A stretch of DNA of 64,000 nt. Origin: Anaeramoeba flamelloides. Lineage: Eukaryota > Metamonada > Anaeramoebidae. Positions 37,391 to 49,074 of this stretch are shown here, in pieces (within the stretch, counting starts at the first letter, position 1; each line of letters begins with the position of its first letter). The translations under genes were made by a program, and so were the position numbers. The notes under the pieces are model-generated. The model was given only the letters and a program-made list of their open reading frames with translations, ran no database searches and was not told the origin of the DNA. Location of the stretch: the NCBI GenBank assembly GCA_027625915.1, contig JANTQA010000023.1:14446001-14510000 (forward strand), written 5' to 3'.

Positions 37391-38171
37391 ATGAAACTTC
37401 TTTTCTTTGTAGCTTTTGTAGTTTTAATGACGTGTGTACTTTCGTGTTCTAAAGATAGCGAATGTACATCAACAGACAATCCTAAATGTAATTTAGAGAA
37501 AAAGAAATGTGTAGAGTGTTTAGACAGCTCCCATTGCTCAGCCAACAAGTATTGTTACGAACAATCTGAATGCAAATCGTATTCCGATGATAAAAAGTTT
37601 GGTGAATTTTGTCAAACCAATGAATGTCAGGACTCCGAAGATAAGATTGTTTGTGGTAAATGTGACGGAACAAAGACAATTTGGGAAGGTACTTGTTTAA
37701 ACCACAAATGTGAACAATGTTCAACAGCTTCAGGCGCAACTAATAAAATTATGTAAGTACAAACCTTGAAGTTTTCTTGTTCAATTTTGAATTGTTTCTT
37801 TTTTTTTTTTTCTTCTTCTTTTGATTCTTTTTGAACAATTTTTTTTTTTTCTTCTTTTTAATTTTCAAAACACGATCCTCTCAAATTCTTTCAAAATGAT
37901 GATATTTAATTTAATTTTTCTCTTTGTTTACGTTATCTCTTTGTTTCGGTTCTCTCATAATTTAAATAGTGCTGCACACCTTAACACAGTACAGTGTTAC
38001 CCCAAAGGCGTTAGTGGATATGCTGGTGTTGTGAAAACTCCTCAATTTGAATCAAATGCACCAAAAGGCTTTAAACAAAACTCCCTTTCCATTGCATTTT
38101 TTGTTGTTGGATTCTTCCTTTTCTTCTTTACAGTCATGCAATGTTTAATCATGATCAAGGTTGGAAAATAA
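37391..38171 (+). CDS. Small Cys-rich type I membrane protein, 187 aa, two exons
   Basis: Exons 37391-37752 and 37970-38171 join in phase (ATT AT | T GCT) around a 217 bp intron starting GTAAGT and ending ATAG. The ATG at 37391 is chosen because it opens a clear signal peptide (MKLLFFVAFVVLMTCVLSC). Residues 19-112 contain 18 Cys in closely spaced patterns such as CSKDSEC, KKCVECLDSSHC, VCGKCDG and CEQC, recalling EGF/knottin-like or bacterial Cys-rich repeats. A low-complexity juxtamembrane stretch follows. One membrane segment lies near residues 156-181 (SLSIAFFVVGFFLFFFTVMQ), with a five-to-six-residue basic tail. It is probably a surface or secretory-pathway protein. I do not recognise a named family and no partner is evident from neighbours. 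Confidence 0.8.
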
Positions 38172-38779
38172 ACCTTTTCAAATTCTTTTTTTGTTTTTTT
38201 TCAAATATTCCACCAACAACAAAACCTAGATCTTGGACTTTTTTCCTTTTCAAATCTTTTAAATATTGTTTAATTATTGTTTCTCCTTCTTTTTTTTTTT
38301 ATTATTTCTTTTTAAAAAAAAGAAGCAAAAAATTTTGCTAATTTTCTTTATTTTATTTTGTTTTATGATCTGATTTTTATTTTTTTTTAGTTTTTGCTTG
38401 AAAAAAAACAAAAAACTCCAGAAAAGTGTAGGTAAAGACCGAATCTTCAAATTCAATTAATTTCTCTTAATTTTCCCTTTTTTTTTTTATTCTGTTTATT
38501 AAGGTAGCTTTAAGTTAAAACCTTAATAATTCCTTCATTTTTTTCTTCTCAAAAACGTTTATTTTTTTTTCGAATTAATTTTTCTCATTTTTCTTTGATT
38601 TTTCCTTTAATTTTTGTGTAAAGTGATAAGGTTCAAAAAGGGAACGAAAATTGGTTTAAAAAACAATAACTTAAATTATGTAATTCACCATTTGGTTTTG
38701 AAACAATAAAAACGAAATTTTTTTAAGATACAAAAACGTAAACAAAAATCTTCAAAATTTAATTACAAACTCTGAAATT

Positions 38780-39020
38780 TGTTAACGTATCTCTCAATTG
38801 AAAAGTACACCAGAAAAGATTCTGTATCATTAAGAGAATACCAAACTTAGTTTAATGATATTTTCTGAAATTAATTATTGTTTTGAAAAAATGTTTGATC
38901 TATTTTTCTCAATTTTTAAATAAGTTGAAAATCCAACATATTTTCAATTATTTAAAAAAAAATTATTAGCTTTAAAAAAGAAAGAAATCATATTGAATAT
39001 AAAGGAAGTGTACAAAAATA
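38780..39020 (+). repeat. Dispersed repeat R6, copy 1
   Basis: Ordered blocks shared with about 44540-44830 and 51480-51790: ATACCAAACTTAGTTTAA, ATGTTTGATCTATTTTTCTC, TTGAAAATCCAACATATTTT, AAAGAAAGAAATCATATTGA and GGAAGTGTACAAAAATATAT. Confidence 0.55.
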
Positions 39021-39798
39021 TATAAGAAAAATAAAACGAAATATTTAATAATAATTTGTAAAAAATTTATTTTCAAGAAATAAATATTATTTTACCTTAT
39101 AAATTATCAACTAAAATATTTTTTTCGTAAAAGTATCATTTTTTTTTCTGATGATTAATATTATTGTTTTTTAACAATTACTTTCAACATACAGCTTTTA
39201 ACAAAATCAATTGCTTATATATCCTTTCAAAATATTTTATATTTATTATTAATCCCAAATGATTGTTAAAGACATTTAAAGTATTTGAAATGATTGCAAA
39301 AGAAAATTAAACTCGATATAGTTTATAAAACTTTGTATTTAAGAGTTAATAGTCAAAATTCTTCTTTATTTTTTTTTCTAAATCTCAATGGGATTTTTCG
39401 AATTTCTCATTTAGGAATTAGGAATAGGATGATTGGAATGATATTTCATTCAAAGAAAAGAAATCCTATTTTTTTGTTAATTCTTTTTGTATAATTATAG
39501 ACAAATTTCACTCGTTGATTAAACCAAAACTACTTAAAATTAAAAAACTATCTTAAAAAAAAAATGTATTTTTTTGTTCTTTTTAATAAAATCAATTGAG
39601 CTATAGAACAAAGGAGCAAAGTTGTTTGAATTACATTTTTATTGTTTTTTTTATTAACTTTTCTTACCAAGTTGGAGTCAATAGACCAATATTCAATGTG
39701 ACAAAATTTGAATCCAAAATCAATTTTCCGATTTTTAACTTCTGAAATTAAAATTTATTGTATTTTTACTTTATTGGATTTATTTTTCCTTTTTATTA

Positions 39799-40493
39799 TA
39801 AACTATTTTTTCAGTCAAAGGGGCCCAGTTGTAATGTTATAATACACGTGTTTAAAGGGTTTGCATAGATATTAGAAGAAAAATTTTATTTTGGAAATTT
39901 CAAAATTGAAATCATTTTTTCACATTTTTGTTTTTTTTTTCGATTTTTTTTTTTAAAACCTCATTCATTTGCAAAAAAAATTTTTATTGCAAGATCAATA
40001 GTCACTTGGTAAAAACGTGTTATTCTAATGTCATTGAAACCATGTAAAGATTGTTGAGAAATCATATTGATTTCTATTGCAATTCTACTTGATCTTTGAT
40101 CTTGATATTTGTTTAATAAATGTGAAAAATTTTCACTTCATTTTCATTTCCTTTTTCAAATAGAGACCACAAATACCAACAAACTTTGTTTGGGGGCTTG
40201 ATTTCTAAAAGAAAAGTATGGAAAATGAAGTGAAAAATGTTTCATATTTATTATTCAAATACCAGTAGAAGTTCAAAACGAACAGTGTTGTTTTTCTCAA
40301 TAGGGCCATAAGAATTTTAGTTTTTCAATTTTTAAGAAAAGCTATTGATTAATTAGTTTTCTTTCAGACATGTATCAACATTTCTTTGAGGTGTATTATT
40401 CTGTTTATTTCTTATTTGTTCTTCAAAGGTCAATTATATAAAATAATTGATATTTGAAAAAAAAGCTGGTTCCCTTGACAGAAACAGAGTTTA
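39799..40493 (+). mobile_element. 695 bp composite TIR element, copy 1
   Basis: The left end TAAACTATTTTTTCAGTCAA and the right end read inward, TAAACTCTGTTTCTGTCAA, form terminal repeats of about 30 bases; TA flanks both sides (39797-39798 and 40494-40495). Nearly the same sequence, roughly 97 percent alike by eye, lies at 55739-56444. Both copies carry the same inner GGTATTTG-family element. No transposase is encoded, so it is a non-autonomous Tc1/mariner-like element. Confidence 0.85.
40101..40265. mobile_element. GGTATTTG-family MITE nested in the composite element, copy 2
   Basis: The right end read inward is CTGGTATTTGAATAATAAAT and the left end CTTGATATTTGTTTAATAAA. Both continue into AAAATTTTTCACTTCATTTT-like sequence. 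A TA follows the right end. It is related to the free copy at 29077-29246. Confidence 0.65.
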
Positions 40494-42789
40494 TAACCTT
40501 TTCTTGTATTTTACCCAAAAATTAACTAGGGCAACAGAGTCCATACAGTATTTATTAAAAACAAGTTTAAATAAAGTTTTACACAAAAGAATGAATCTAT
40601 AATATACGAATGAATTTTTGAACTTTGGGCTTTATTTTTATTTATTTTTTTTTGTTGAAGAATTCCCCCATTTCAATTTCAACAAAATTACCTTCAATTA
40701 CATCTATTTTTTTTTGGCCAGATGAAAATTCAACTGTAAATTGATATAATTAAAAAAGTAAAGCTATTTTTTCTAATAGTAAATCCAATTGTAAAAGAAC
40801 TTTGGAAGATGACAAAATATTATATTTTAATTACCCTTAAAAAAAAAAAAAAATTATTATTAAAAGAATTATTTTTTTTTTTAATTTTAAAAAATATAAA
40901 AAATTAAGTTGCACAAATCCTTTTTTGAGGTTTTGAACTAGTCATTTATGTTTTTAAATAGGTTTTTTTCATTTTATATTATTTTTAGCTGAAAATCTCG
41001 AAAAATAGATATATAATGAAAAACTTTATATTTTAATACACATTGTTTAAATTTTCTAATATGTAATTCAATTAAAAAGCATAAATAATTTTCTGTTTTC
41101 TACATTTGTTTCTTCAGTATTTTATTTATTTATTATTACAAATTAAATGAATCCATTGACGCAAATAGATGAAGAAATTCAAAATATATTGGACAAACCT
41201 ATATTTTAATATGTTTATTTTTATTTTTTGGGAAAAAAAAAATTATAAATTTTTAACATTTTCAATTCATGAAAAATTGTCTAAGGGGGGATATTTCACT
41301 AGTTTTGAGCTTCTATTTTTATTCTAAACTGGATCATTTAAATCATATCTTTAACTAAATACCTTATTATTAAAATAAAAAAGAAAACTGTACGATATCT
41401 CATATTAGAATTGACTTTCCATAAACTTCTAGAAAATCAAAATAAATGAAAAATTATTACAAAATAATAATAAAAATCATTTATTTCTTGATCTTATGAT
41501 TTATATTTGATAATACTTCCTTCTTTTTTTATACTCAATATAAGTTTTTATTCTGAAAGAAAAACCTTTAGGTGGACAATTGATAAAAAAACAAATTACT
41601 TTTATCTCTAAAGACTTTTCCATCTTGGATTTTAATTTCAATTTTGATTTAATGAATCTAATTTTGATTTAATAAAAGAAAATGATATTTTCTACATTCT
41701 TCTTCAGAAATAAAGGTGATTGGGAATGTTTGATTTCAAAACAGTCTATTTCCCACCAAATGAGAAACTAAAAATAATTTTGAAACTTATAGAAATATGG
41801 TTTCAAAATTTTATTTTATTTTGGGTTAAATCTTTTGTAACTATTTTTTGATTCCCTGAATTCAATCTCTTTCTTTTTCACTTTTGAAATGGTTCTCTTA
41901 TTTTTGTTTTTGTTTGATAAAAATATTTGAAAAAAGAATTCTGAAAGGAAATTTGTCACAAAATGTTTTTTAAAATAATAAAAAAATATGAATGGTGTGA
42001 AAAATTAAACGTTATCCCTGGTTTATTCTCCTCATTCAGATTAAGAAGATAAAGAAAATAAATCTTCGAAAATATTTTTTGGTTGAATTTTTAATATATA
42101 CTTAATTTCAACAAATTTATTTTGGAAATGTGATTTTTCTTGTTTGGTCTTCTAAAAGAAAAGATTTATTCCAAATACCGATCTTCTCAGGTTTATTTGT
42201 TTGGATTATTCTTTTATTAATTTTGAATGGTTCAACTATAACACATTTCTCGGTCCAAAAAATACAATTTAATAAAACCAAAAATTAAATCACAAAAAAT
42301 GTTCAAAAAATGGAAAATTTAAACGATTCCACTCTGATTTACTTTAATTCTTTTCCACAAATAGAATAATTGATGGTATGTTGATTTAAACGTTTCAATC
42401 CCCTCTGGTGGCACCCCAAAAAACATTTTCCAGTGAAATTTTCACAATTAAAAATTTTTGAAAATGGAAAAATGTTGCTACTTTTTTAAAAAATAATTAG
42501 GCCATATTCATAAGAACCATTTTAAATGAAAGTATTTTTCTTAAAAATAGCAAATGGTTTCAATGAATGAGAGGAAAACAAGTTCCTAATTTTAAATGGT
42601 GTTTAAAAAAGATCATCAAAAAAAGAAAAAATGAAAAAGAACAGAAAAAATAAAAAGTATTCTGGAATAAAAATAAAAATAAAACAAGTGACAACTTAAT
42701 TAAAGGTTATTTATTGTGTATAGAAAATAATAAATATATTATTGAGTTTTTGTAAAAATTCCTAAATATAAATTTAGGGATTCAGGAAA

Positions 42790-43110
42790 TACCGTAGAGT
42801 GTCGCCAAGTGCCGTAGAGTGCCTATCTTCCCAGAATTCAAAACTATAGAGTACAATCAAAGACTTAATTCAATTTTTTTAAATTCTGGAAAATCTAACG
42901 GAGTTTTTTTTAATTTCTAAAATCAAAAAAAAACAAACGGCAGTTTTTCTCGAGTTTTCTGTTTATTCTGTTAAGTGTTCTATTGATTTTCTAAATAAAA
43001 TAGAAAACCTCAAAAAAACCTAGAGCACTTAACAAAATAGACAGAAAACTCGAGAAAACCTTACGGTAGTTTTTTTTTTTTTCTTCAAAAGAATTTTGTA
43101 AAATCTCATG
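42790..43110 (+). repeat. Foldback repeat family P with strong hairpin
   Basis: The hairpin 42945-43058 has 38-base arms (TTTTCTCGAGTTTTCTGTTT and onward to GTGTTCTA), a 38-base loop and about four mismatches. Upstream are AAGTGCCGTAGAGTGCC and TTCTGGAAAATCTAACGG words, repeated in the P copy at 60390-60660. Not coding. Confidence 0.65.
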
Positions 43111-43216
43111 GTTTTACTAAATTCTTGCAAACCAAAAAAAATCTAATGAAAAACAAGAGAAGTTGCAAACCCCTCCCTTAAAGAATAAAATTAAAAAAAA
43201 AAAATTAAGAGTTATT

Positions 43217-44178
43217 TTAATCCTCTTCATCTTCTTGATTTTTCGAATTATCAAGTTTGGAGATTTGATCCCAGATATCTAATGCTTGGGTGTTTCTTGG
43301 TTTTTTGGTGCTTAACCCATTTTGTTTTCTTGTTAAATTGACTCTATATTCTTCCAATTCTTTTTTAGCCTTGTCTGGATTTTTTTTTGTGAACACACAC
43401 GAATAAACAACCTTTCCAAAGACAATTACAAGTTTATAAATAAAAAAGTTTTTTGGTTAATGAAAAGAAAAGGAAAAATTAAGAAAGAAAATAAAAAATT
43501 AACAAAGAAAACAAAATATGAATAAAAAAAAGAAAAGAAAAGAAAAGAAAAGGAAAGAATTACAATAGTATTCTTAAAAAGTTTATCGATATTTGGAGAT
43601 TTGTTAAATCCGAGTTGTTTGATTTCAAGCCATTTTTTGTCAGCAAGTTTCATGCCAGAAAAGGTTTTGTGCTTTTTCATTAACTTTCTTGCTGCTCGGA
43701 AATTTAATTGCTGAAAGGTTTTTAAATCACGAAGATCGCAGTAAAACGATCCCAATTCAACCTTATATGCATTTAACCGGAACCGAATTGGTTTGTCGGT
43801 TCCTTTTTTAACCAGCACATCTCGATCATTATACTTTACTGCAAAAGGGAAATTCTTAATTAACTCTTGTTCTTTGAAAAGATAAAATTTGTTGACGTTG
43901 GAAAGTTGTTTGTCGAGATCTTTGAAAAACTTATTATTTAGTGTTGGCTCTGGAAGGAATAAAAAAATAGTAAAAAAAAAAAAAAAAGAAGAAGAAGAAG
44001 AAGGCTGTTTAAATAAAAATCCTTTCCGTTTTTTTAGGTTTTGAAAATAAGTGAAAGTACTTTGTTTTTGTTTTGCATAACTAATTTCATTAATTGTCTT
44101 TTTCAACTCTGCGTACTTTAGAAAATATTCTGGCCATCTGGATTTTTGGTATTTGTAAAATATTTCATTGAAAGTCAT
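43217..44178 (-). CDS. SPX-domain protein, 232 aa, three exons
   Basis: Minus-strand exons 44178-44061, 43949-43564 and 43411-43217 join in phase around introns of 111 and 152 bp (GTACTT and GTAATT donors, AG acceptors); the stop is TAA at 43217-43219. SPX domains bind inositol (pyro)phosphates and report cellular phosphate status. The N-terminal helix MTFNEIFYKYQKSRWPEYFL with YAELKKTINE matches the family start, including the Tyr and paired Lys that line the ligand pocket. FFKDLDKQLSNVNKFYLFKE matches the FFkeLd..l.kVn.Fy..kE helix, and LNFRAARKLMKKHKTFSG matches the NytGFrKIlKKhdK motif with its pocket lysines. The tail is short, charged and ends in Asp/Glu, with no EXS, MFS, VTC or RING domain. 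It is therefore an SPX-only protein, which in plants and fungi regulates other proteins in phosphate homeostasis; that role here is inferred. The second exon encodes most of the domain. Confidence 0.88.
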
Positions 44179-44539
44179 TGTTTGTATGAAAAAAAAAAAA
44201 AAGTTAGGAATAGCAAACTATTAAAAAATGATTTGAATACTTATGTTAAAATCTAATCAAAGCCCATTGTAATTTTATTCTTTTTCAGCAAAGTTGACAT
44301 TTATAAGCTAAATGTAGAATTAGAGATCTTGTAATGGTATCAAAAGGTACTAAACAGAATTTTGCAATTGTTTGGATTCTGTAATCAAAAATAACCTTTT
44401 GTAAAGATTATATCTATAAATTACGTTGAAAATGAATTTAATTTTTTAAGGGAAGAGCACTCATAAAACAAAAGTTCAATAAATTAATTCTCAAAATCAA
44501 AACAAAATTAGAATCACTTTTTGAAATTTATAAAATTAA

Positions 44540-44830
44540 GAGAAAAATCTGTTTTATATAAGATACCACACTTATTTAAAATGCTATTTTCAGATATGAG
44601 TTAGAGTTTTTAAAAGTTTGATCTATTTTTTTATATATTTGAAAAGTTCAAAATTCGAAATATTTTTAAATTCTTTAAAAACAAATTATTTTCTTTGTAG
44701 AAGAAAGAAATCTGATGGTCTGGAAAGGAAGTGTAAAATATATACACTTTAAAATTATATCACAAAGTTTTAAAATACCCCATTATAAAAAATCAGCTTA
44801 ATTTCAAAAAAAAACACAATTATTAGGATT
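44540..44830 (+). repeat. Dispersed repeat R6, copy 2
   Basis: Shares AGATACCACACTTATTTAAA, AAGTTTGATCTATTTTTTTA, AAGTTCAAAATTCGAAATAT, AAGAAAGAAATCTGATGG, GGAAGTGTAAAATATATACA and GCTTAATTTCAAA with the other R6 copies. Confidence 0.55.
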
Positions 44831-47339
44831 GAAGTTATATAAATTATACTCTAAATGTTCGTAAACTTCAATTTCCTCAACAATGATTTAAGCGATGTAT
44901 CAAAGTTTTCACTATAGTCCAGTGTGGAATATAAACTCAAATTTTCTTTATGGTTAAAAAGGTAAAAACAAAAAATGGATAAGAGAAAAAGAAAAATTAT
45001 AAGGTAAAAAAGAAAGAAATTTTAAGGGGTTTTAAAAATTAATGCTATCTTTCTTTAAGAACATCCAAAAGCACAAACACTCTACTTTTTTTAAATTTAT
45101 TTTTTATTATTAATCACAAATCTTCATTTGATAATTTTTTTTCACTGTTTAAAATTTGTTTTTTTTTTTTCTTATTGGTACACTTTACTTTAAACCTTTG
45201 GTCATTTTATATCTTTACTTTTTTGTATGTTACACATAATTTCATTTTTTTTTTTGCTACCTTTTTATTAATAAGTTATCTCTTTTTTTTTTATTATAAC
45301 TTTTCTAAGAAATATTAAGAAAAATCAACCCGAGAAAAAAAGGAAAACAAAAATACAATAATTAAAGAAAACTTGAAAAAAAAATATAGAATTTGTTAAT
45401 TTAAACACATTTTTTTTTTTTTACAATAATCTTATTGTTGAACATAATCTATATGAAAAATAATAAAAGTGTTGAATAAAAAATATCCTTAAAATAATCT
45501 TTTAAAAAATTTGATATTTCAACTTGAAATAATTTTAAGAAATACTTTCTAATTTAATCATTTTAGAATAATAATCAACAAAGTTTTAATAATTATTTTA
45601 ACAAATTATTCATATACACAATCATTAAATATTGTAAAAAAAATAGACCCTAATTGATAAAATTTAAAAATTAGGAATTTTTTTGAGATATATGTCTAGT
45701 ATTTGTTGGAAAAGATAATTAGTATGAGGATATTTATAAAAGAAATATGTTACAAAAAAAATCAAGAAATTCTATGGGTTGGTTTTGGATTAGAATTTAA
45801 ATGGTCAAATGGCTTTTTTTTTTGGAAATTTGAAGGATTTTTGTTAAAAATTTGTGAAATAAAATAATATAATTTTGAAAATAATAATAAATGTTAAAAA
45901 TTTATAATTTAAAAAAATTTCCCTATAATTGTTTTTTAATTTGATTATTGAAAATGTGAAAATATCAAAATATAAAATAGAATGTTTATATAGAGTGAAT
46001 TAGTTATGAAGCGATGAAATTAATATTTGTTGTTCAATGATTAAAAGATCATTTAAAGTATTTTTTTGGTAATTTTGACTGACGGAGAACTCAATTTTTT
46101 ATAATTATTATCTGGGTTACAATATTTGATTTTGAAGTTTTTCAGACCCTTTGCTATTTTCCGGATATTATTTATTTAAAAAAAGAAAGAATTACAATAA
46201 TATATATATAACTAAATTTCAGAATAAATGATCCATGTTACATTTTAATTTTAAATTACTTTTTTATCGTTTTGAAGTTTTTCCTCTCACAAAGAAAAGT
46301 TTGTAAATAAATCATTTTTTCTCTTTTTTATTTTTTCGACAGTTTTTTTTTAAATGGAAAATGAAAATGAAAAATGGGAAAGTAGTAACAGATGAATTAA
46401 TGAAAAATTGATTTCAAATATGAAAAAGATATTCGATTTATATATTCAAAGGGAAACAGAATCAATAAATGGACTCTAATAATTTTTTAAATTTTCTATT
46501 TTTCATGTAATGCTTATTTCAAAATTAATAGACCAATTTTTATTAACTGTTTTTTTTTATTTTTTTTTTCTTTTATACTTAGATAAAAAATAAATATCTC
46601 TTGAGTGTAGAACTGGATATTAAAATCGAAATTTTTATATTATAATAGATAACTTCAATTATTAAAAATATTTTTCTTTAAAATTTGCTTTTTAAGGGGC
46701 CAATGATTTTAAAATGGAGTTTATATATTGTAATATAATCAGACCTTCCCAGAAAAATATTTTTCTTAATTTTTCTTATTTTTACGATAAAATTGTGATT
46801 TTTTGATTATCAATAATACTTTTTATCTAGGTTACCTAAAGAAGGCAAAATATAAAAAAAATTACAAACATGTCAAAAAAAAAAAATAAATTGAAGATTT
46901 TAGAAATCATTTATTGACATAAAACAAGAAAGATTAAAATTAATTTAATATTTCATAATTATTACCATTTTAAATAAAAAATAAAGGTCACAAATAAAAA
47001 ATCAATAAAAATGAAAAAAATTAACAAACTTTTACCTTTATATAATCCAAAAAGTCAATGGGTATTGAGGAAAAAATGATACAAAAACTATATTTTTCTT
47101 TTATGAATTGATTTCGCTTTTCATTTAACCTCAAGTTCTCATAATGGGCTTTAGTAACCCTTAAGAAATCTAAGGGGTGATATTGACGATTACGCATACC
47201 AACCCTTTTTTTTTTGTTATAATTTTTTATTTATCAAATTTAATAAATAGTTAATCCTTTATTAAATATTTCTTGAAATATTAAACTACAAAAAACTAAA
47301 AAAAAAAAAAAAAAAAAACACCTATACTAATATAAATTT

Positions 47340-47650
47340 CTTTTTTCATAATACAACTCTTACCTTGTTTTGTCTTTCTGTTCGAATCCAAATCTAATTT
47401 AGTTTCCAATTATATATAAAATATCTAAAATCAATTTGAAGGTAAATTTGGTGATATTTTAAGTAAAATGTCAGCTAGGAATAATATTTGTTTAAAAATT
47501 TTGATAATTTTCTCACTTCTTCAAATTGTTTTTTTTTTTTTTTTTTTTAAGACAATTTCTTGTAGTTTAAACTCTCTTTTTGGAGTGAAATTTTCAAATT
47601 TGTTCCTTGATTTTTTCAGAATATTTTATAAATAATAGAACTACTATTAT
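47340..47650 (+). repeat. Dispersed repeat R5, partial copy 3
   Basis: Shares ATCAATTTGAAGGTAAATTT, GATATTTTAAGTAAAATGTC and TTGTTCCTTGATTTTTTCAG-type blocks with the copies near 8100 and 49900-51300. Confidence 0.5.
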
Positions 47651-49074
47651 TTTCCATTTAAAAAATGAAAATATTTAGTTCAAATTCTCCAAAATATTTT
47701 TCTATCAATAATTGAAGTAAATCTCCCAAAGATCTTTACAACATCGTTTAGAAATGATACTTTTCGACATTTAAACAAATTACCATAGTGAACCCAAAGA
47801 AAAAATTTCGACTATTTTAATTTGATTATAGCAGTAATTTTAATATATTTTTTGGAAATTGAAATAAAAATTTACATATATTAATTGGAAAATAACAGGA
47901 GAGAAACAAATAACATTTTTTATTATTCTATAACGTCAATTTCTTTATTTACTTAATCTAGATTCCCTCGACAAAAGAGGGATATTTCTCTATTTTGAAG
48001 CAAGTGTTAAACAAGTCTGTAAGGCTATTTTGATAAAAGTATTTTTGAGATCAAAGTAGGACACGTCAAATCCCAAGATTATAAATTTCAAATTGATTTT
48101 GTTGATTAGGTTAACAAAAAAATGATTAAATTAAAAAGAATAGTAATATAAGCCAATGTAGTTTATATTTGTAGTTAATTTTTTCTTTTTAAATGAAAAT
48201 TACTTTTCATTTGAGAACTCTTTGACAATTAAACAATGATCTTCCACTTTTTTCGACAGACAGTCAGCTTTATAAAAATTTTCTAATTTATTAGAAAAGC
48301 TGACAAAACTCATGGAATATTTTTCAAGAATCGTAGAGACAATTTCATGAAAATTACATTGAAAAAATCATTTAATGATTTTCAAGCAAATTTAGAGATT
48401 TTTTTTTGCAAAATTTCATTCAAAAAAAATTCAAATTGAGAACTTTTTGAAATTTCATAAATAAAAAATAAGTTTTTTTTCTTTAATATAATATTCAAAT
48501 GTAATGCCTTAATAGTTGTTTAACGTTACGAAGCATTAAAAGACAAAATATTAATTTTTTGAAAAAGTTAAATTTCTGATTAAGAATTTTTTTGATCCTT
48601 TTATGAGGAACTTTGCTGGATTTTTCACTTTACACGTGATTTTTTGAAAGTAATATCTTACCCAGTCTAATTTTCTACAAATTAATTTGAAAATTTTGTC
48701 ATAATTATAAAAGCGAGGGTTTGCCTTCTGTTTTGAAAGACCCATAAAAAAGTTAAAATAAATTTTTACCTTTAATCAAAAACTTATCAGGTTAGAATAT
48801 TGTATCAAAAAAAAAAAAAAAGCCAGAGAAATAAAATTAATTCTTCAACGAAGAAAAAAAACATGTCACCTCAAATTTTCGCTTTCTGAAAGCTCGTTTA
48901 ATTTCATTATTTGTTCATTTTTTTTTTAATTATTTCAGAAAAAAGAATATGGTATTTGTCTTTTTCCATCTTTTTTTTTGTCGACTTTTACTAACTATAA
49001 CCTCTCTCTATGAAAACATAAACAAATAGCACTCTAAAAGAAGCAACCTTCGTCAACCCAAAACATTTAAATCT

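Larger units (their letters stand above)
38172..43216. other. Non-coding interval, repeat-rich
   Basis: About 5 kb between convergent genes. It contains an R6 copy at about 38780-39020, the 695 bp composite element at 39799-40493 and the P-family foldback at 42790-43110. An open frame at 39294-39494 has no supporting features. The remainder is AT-rich filler. Confidence 0.55.
44179..49074. other. Non-coding interval
   Basis: About 4.9 kb between divergent genes, with an R6 copy near 44540-44830 and a partial R5 copy near 47340-47650. The rest is AT-rich, with several A and T homopolymers (a run of about 20 A near 47300 and of about 20 T near 47530). No exon or RNA gene was recognised. Confidence 0.5.
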
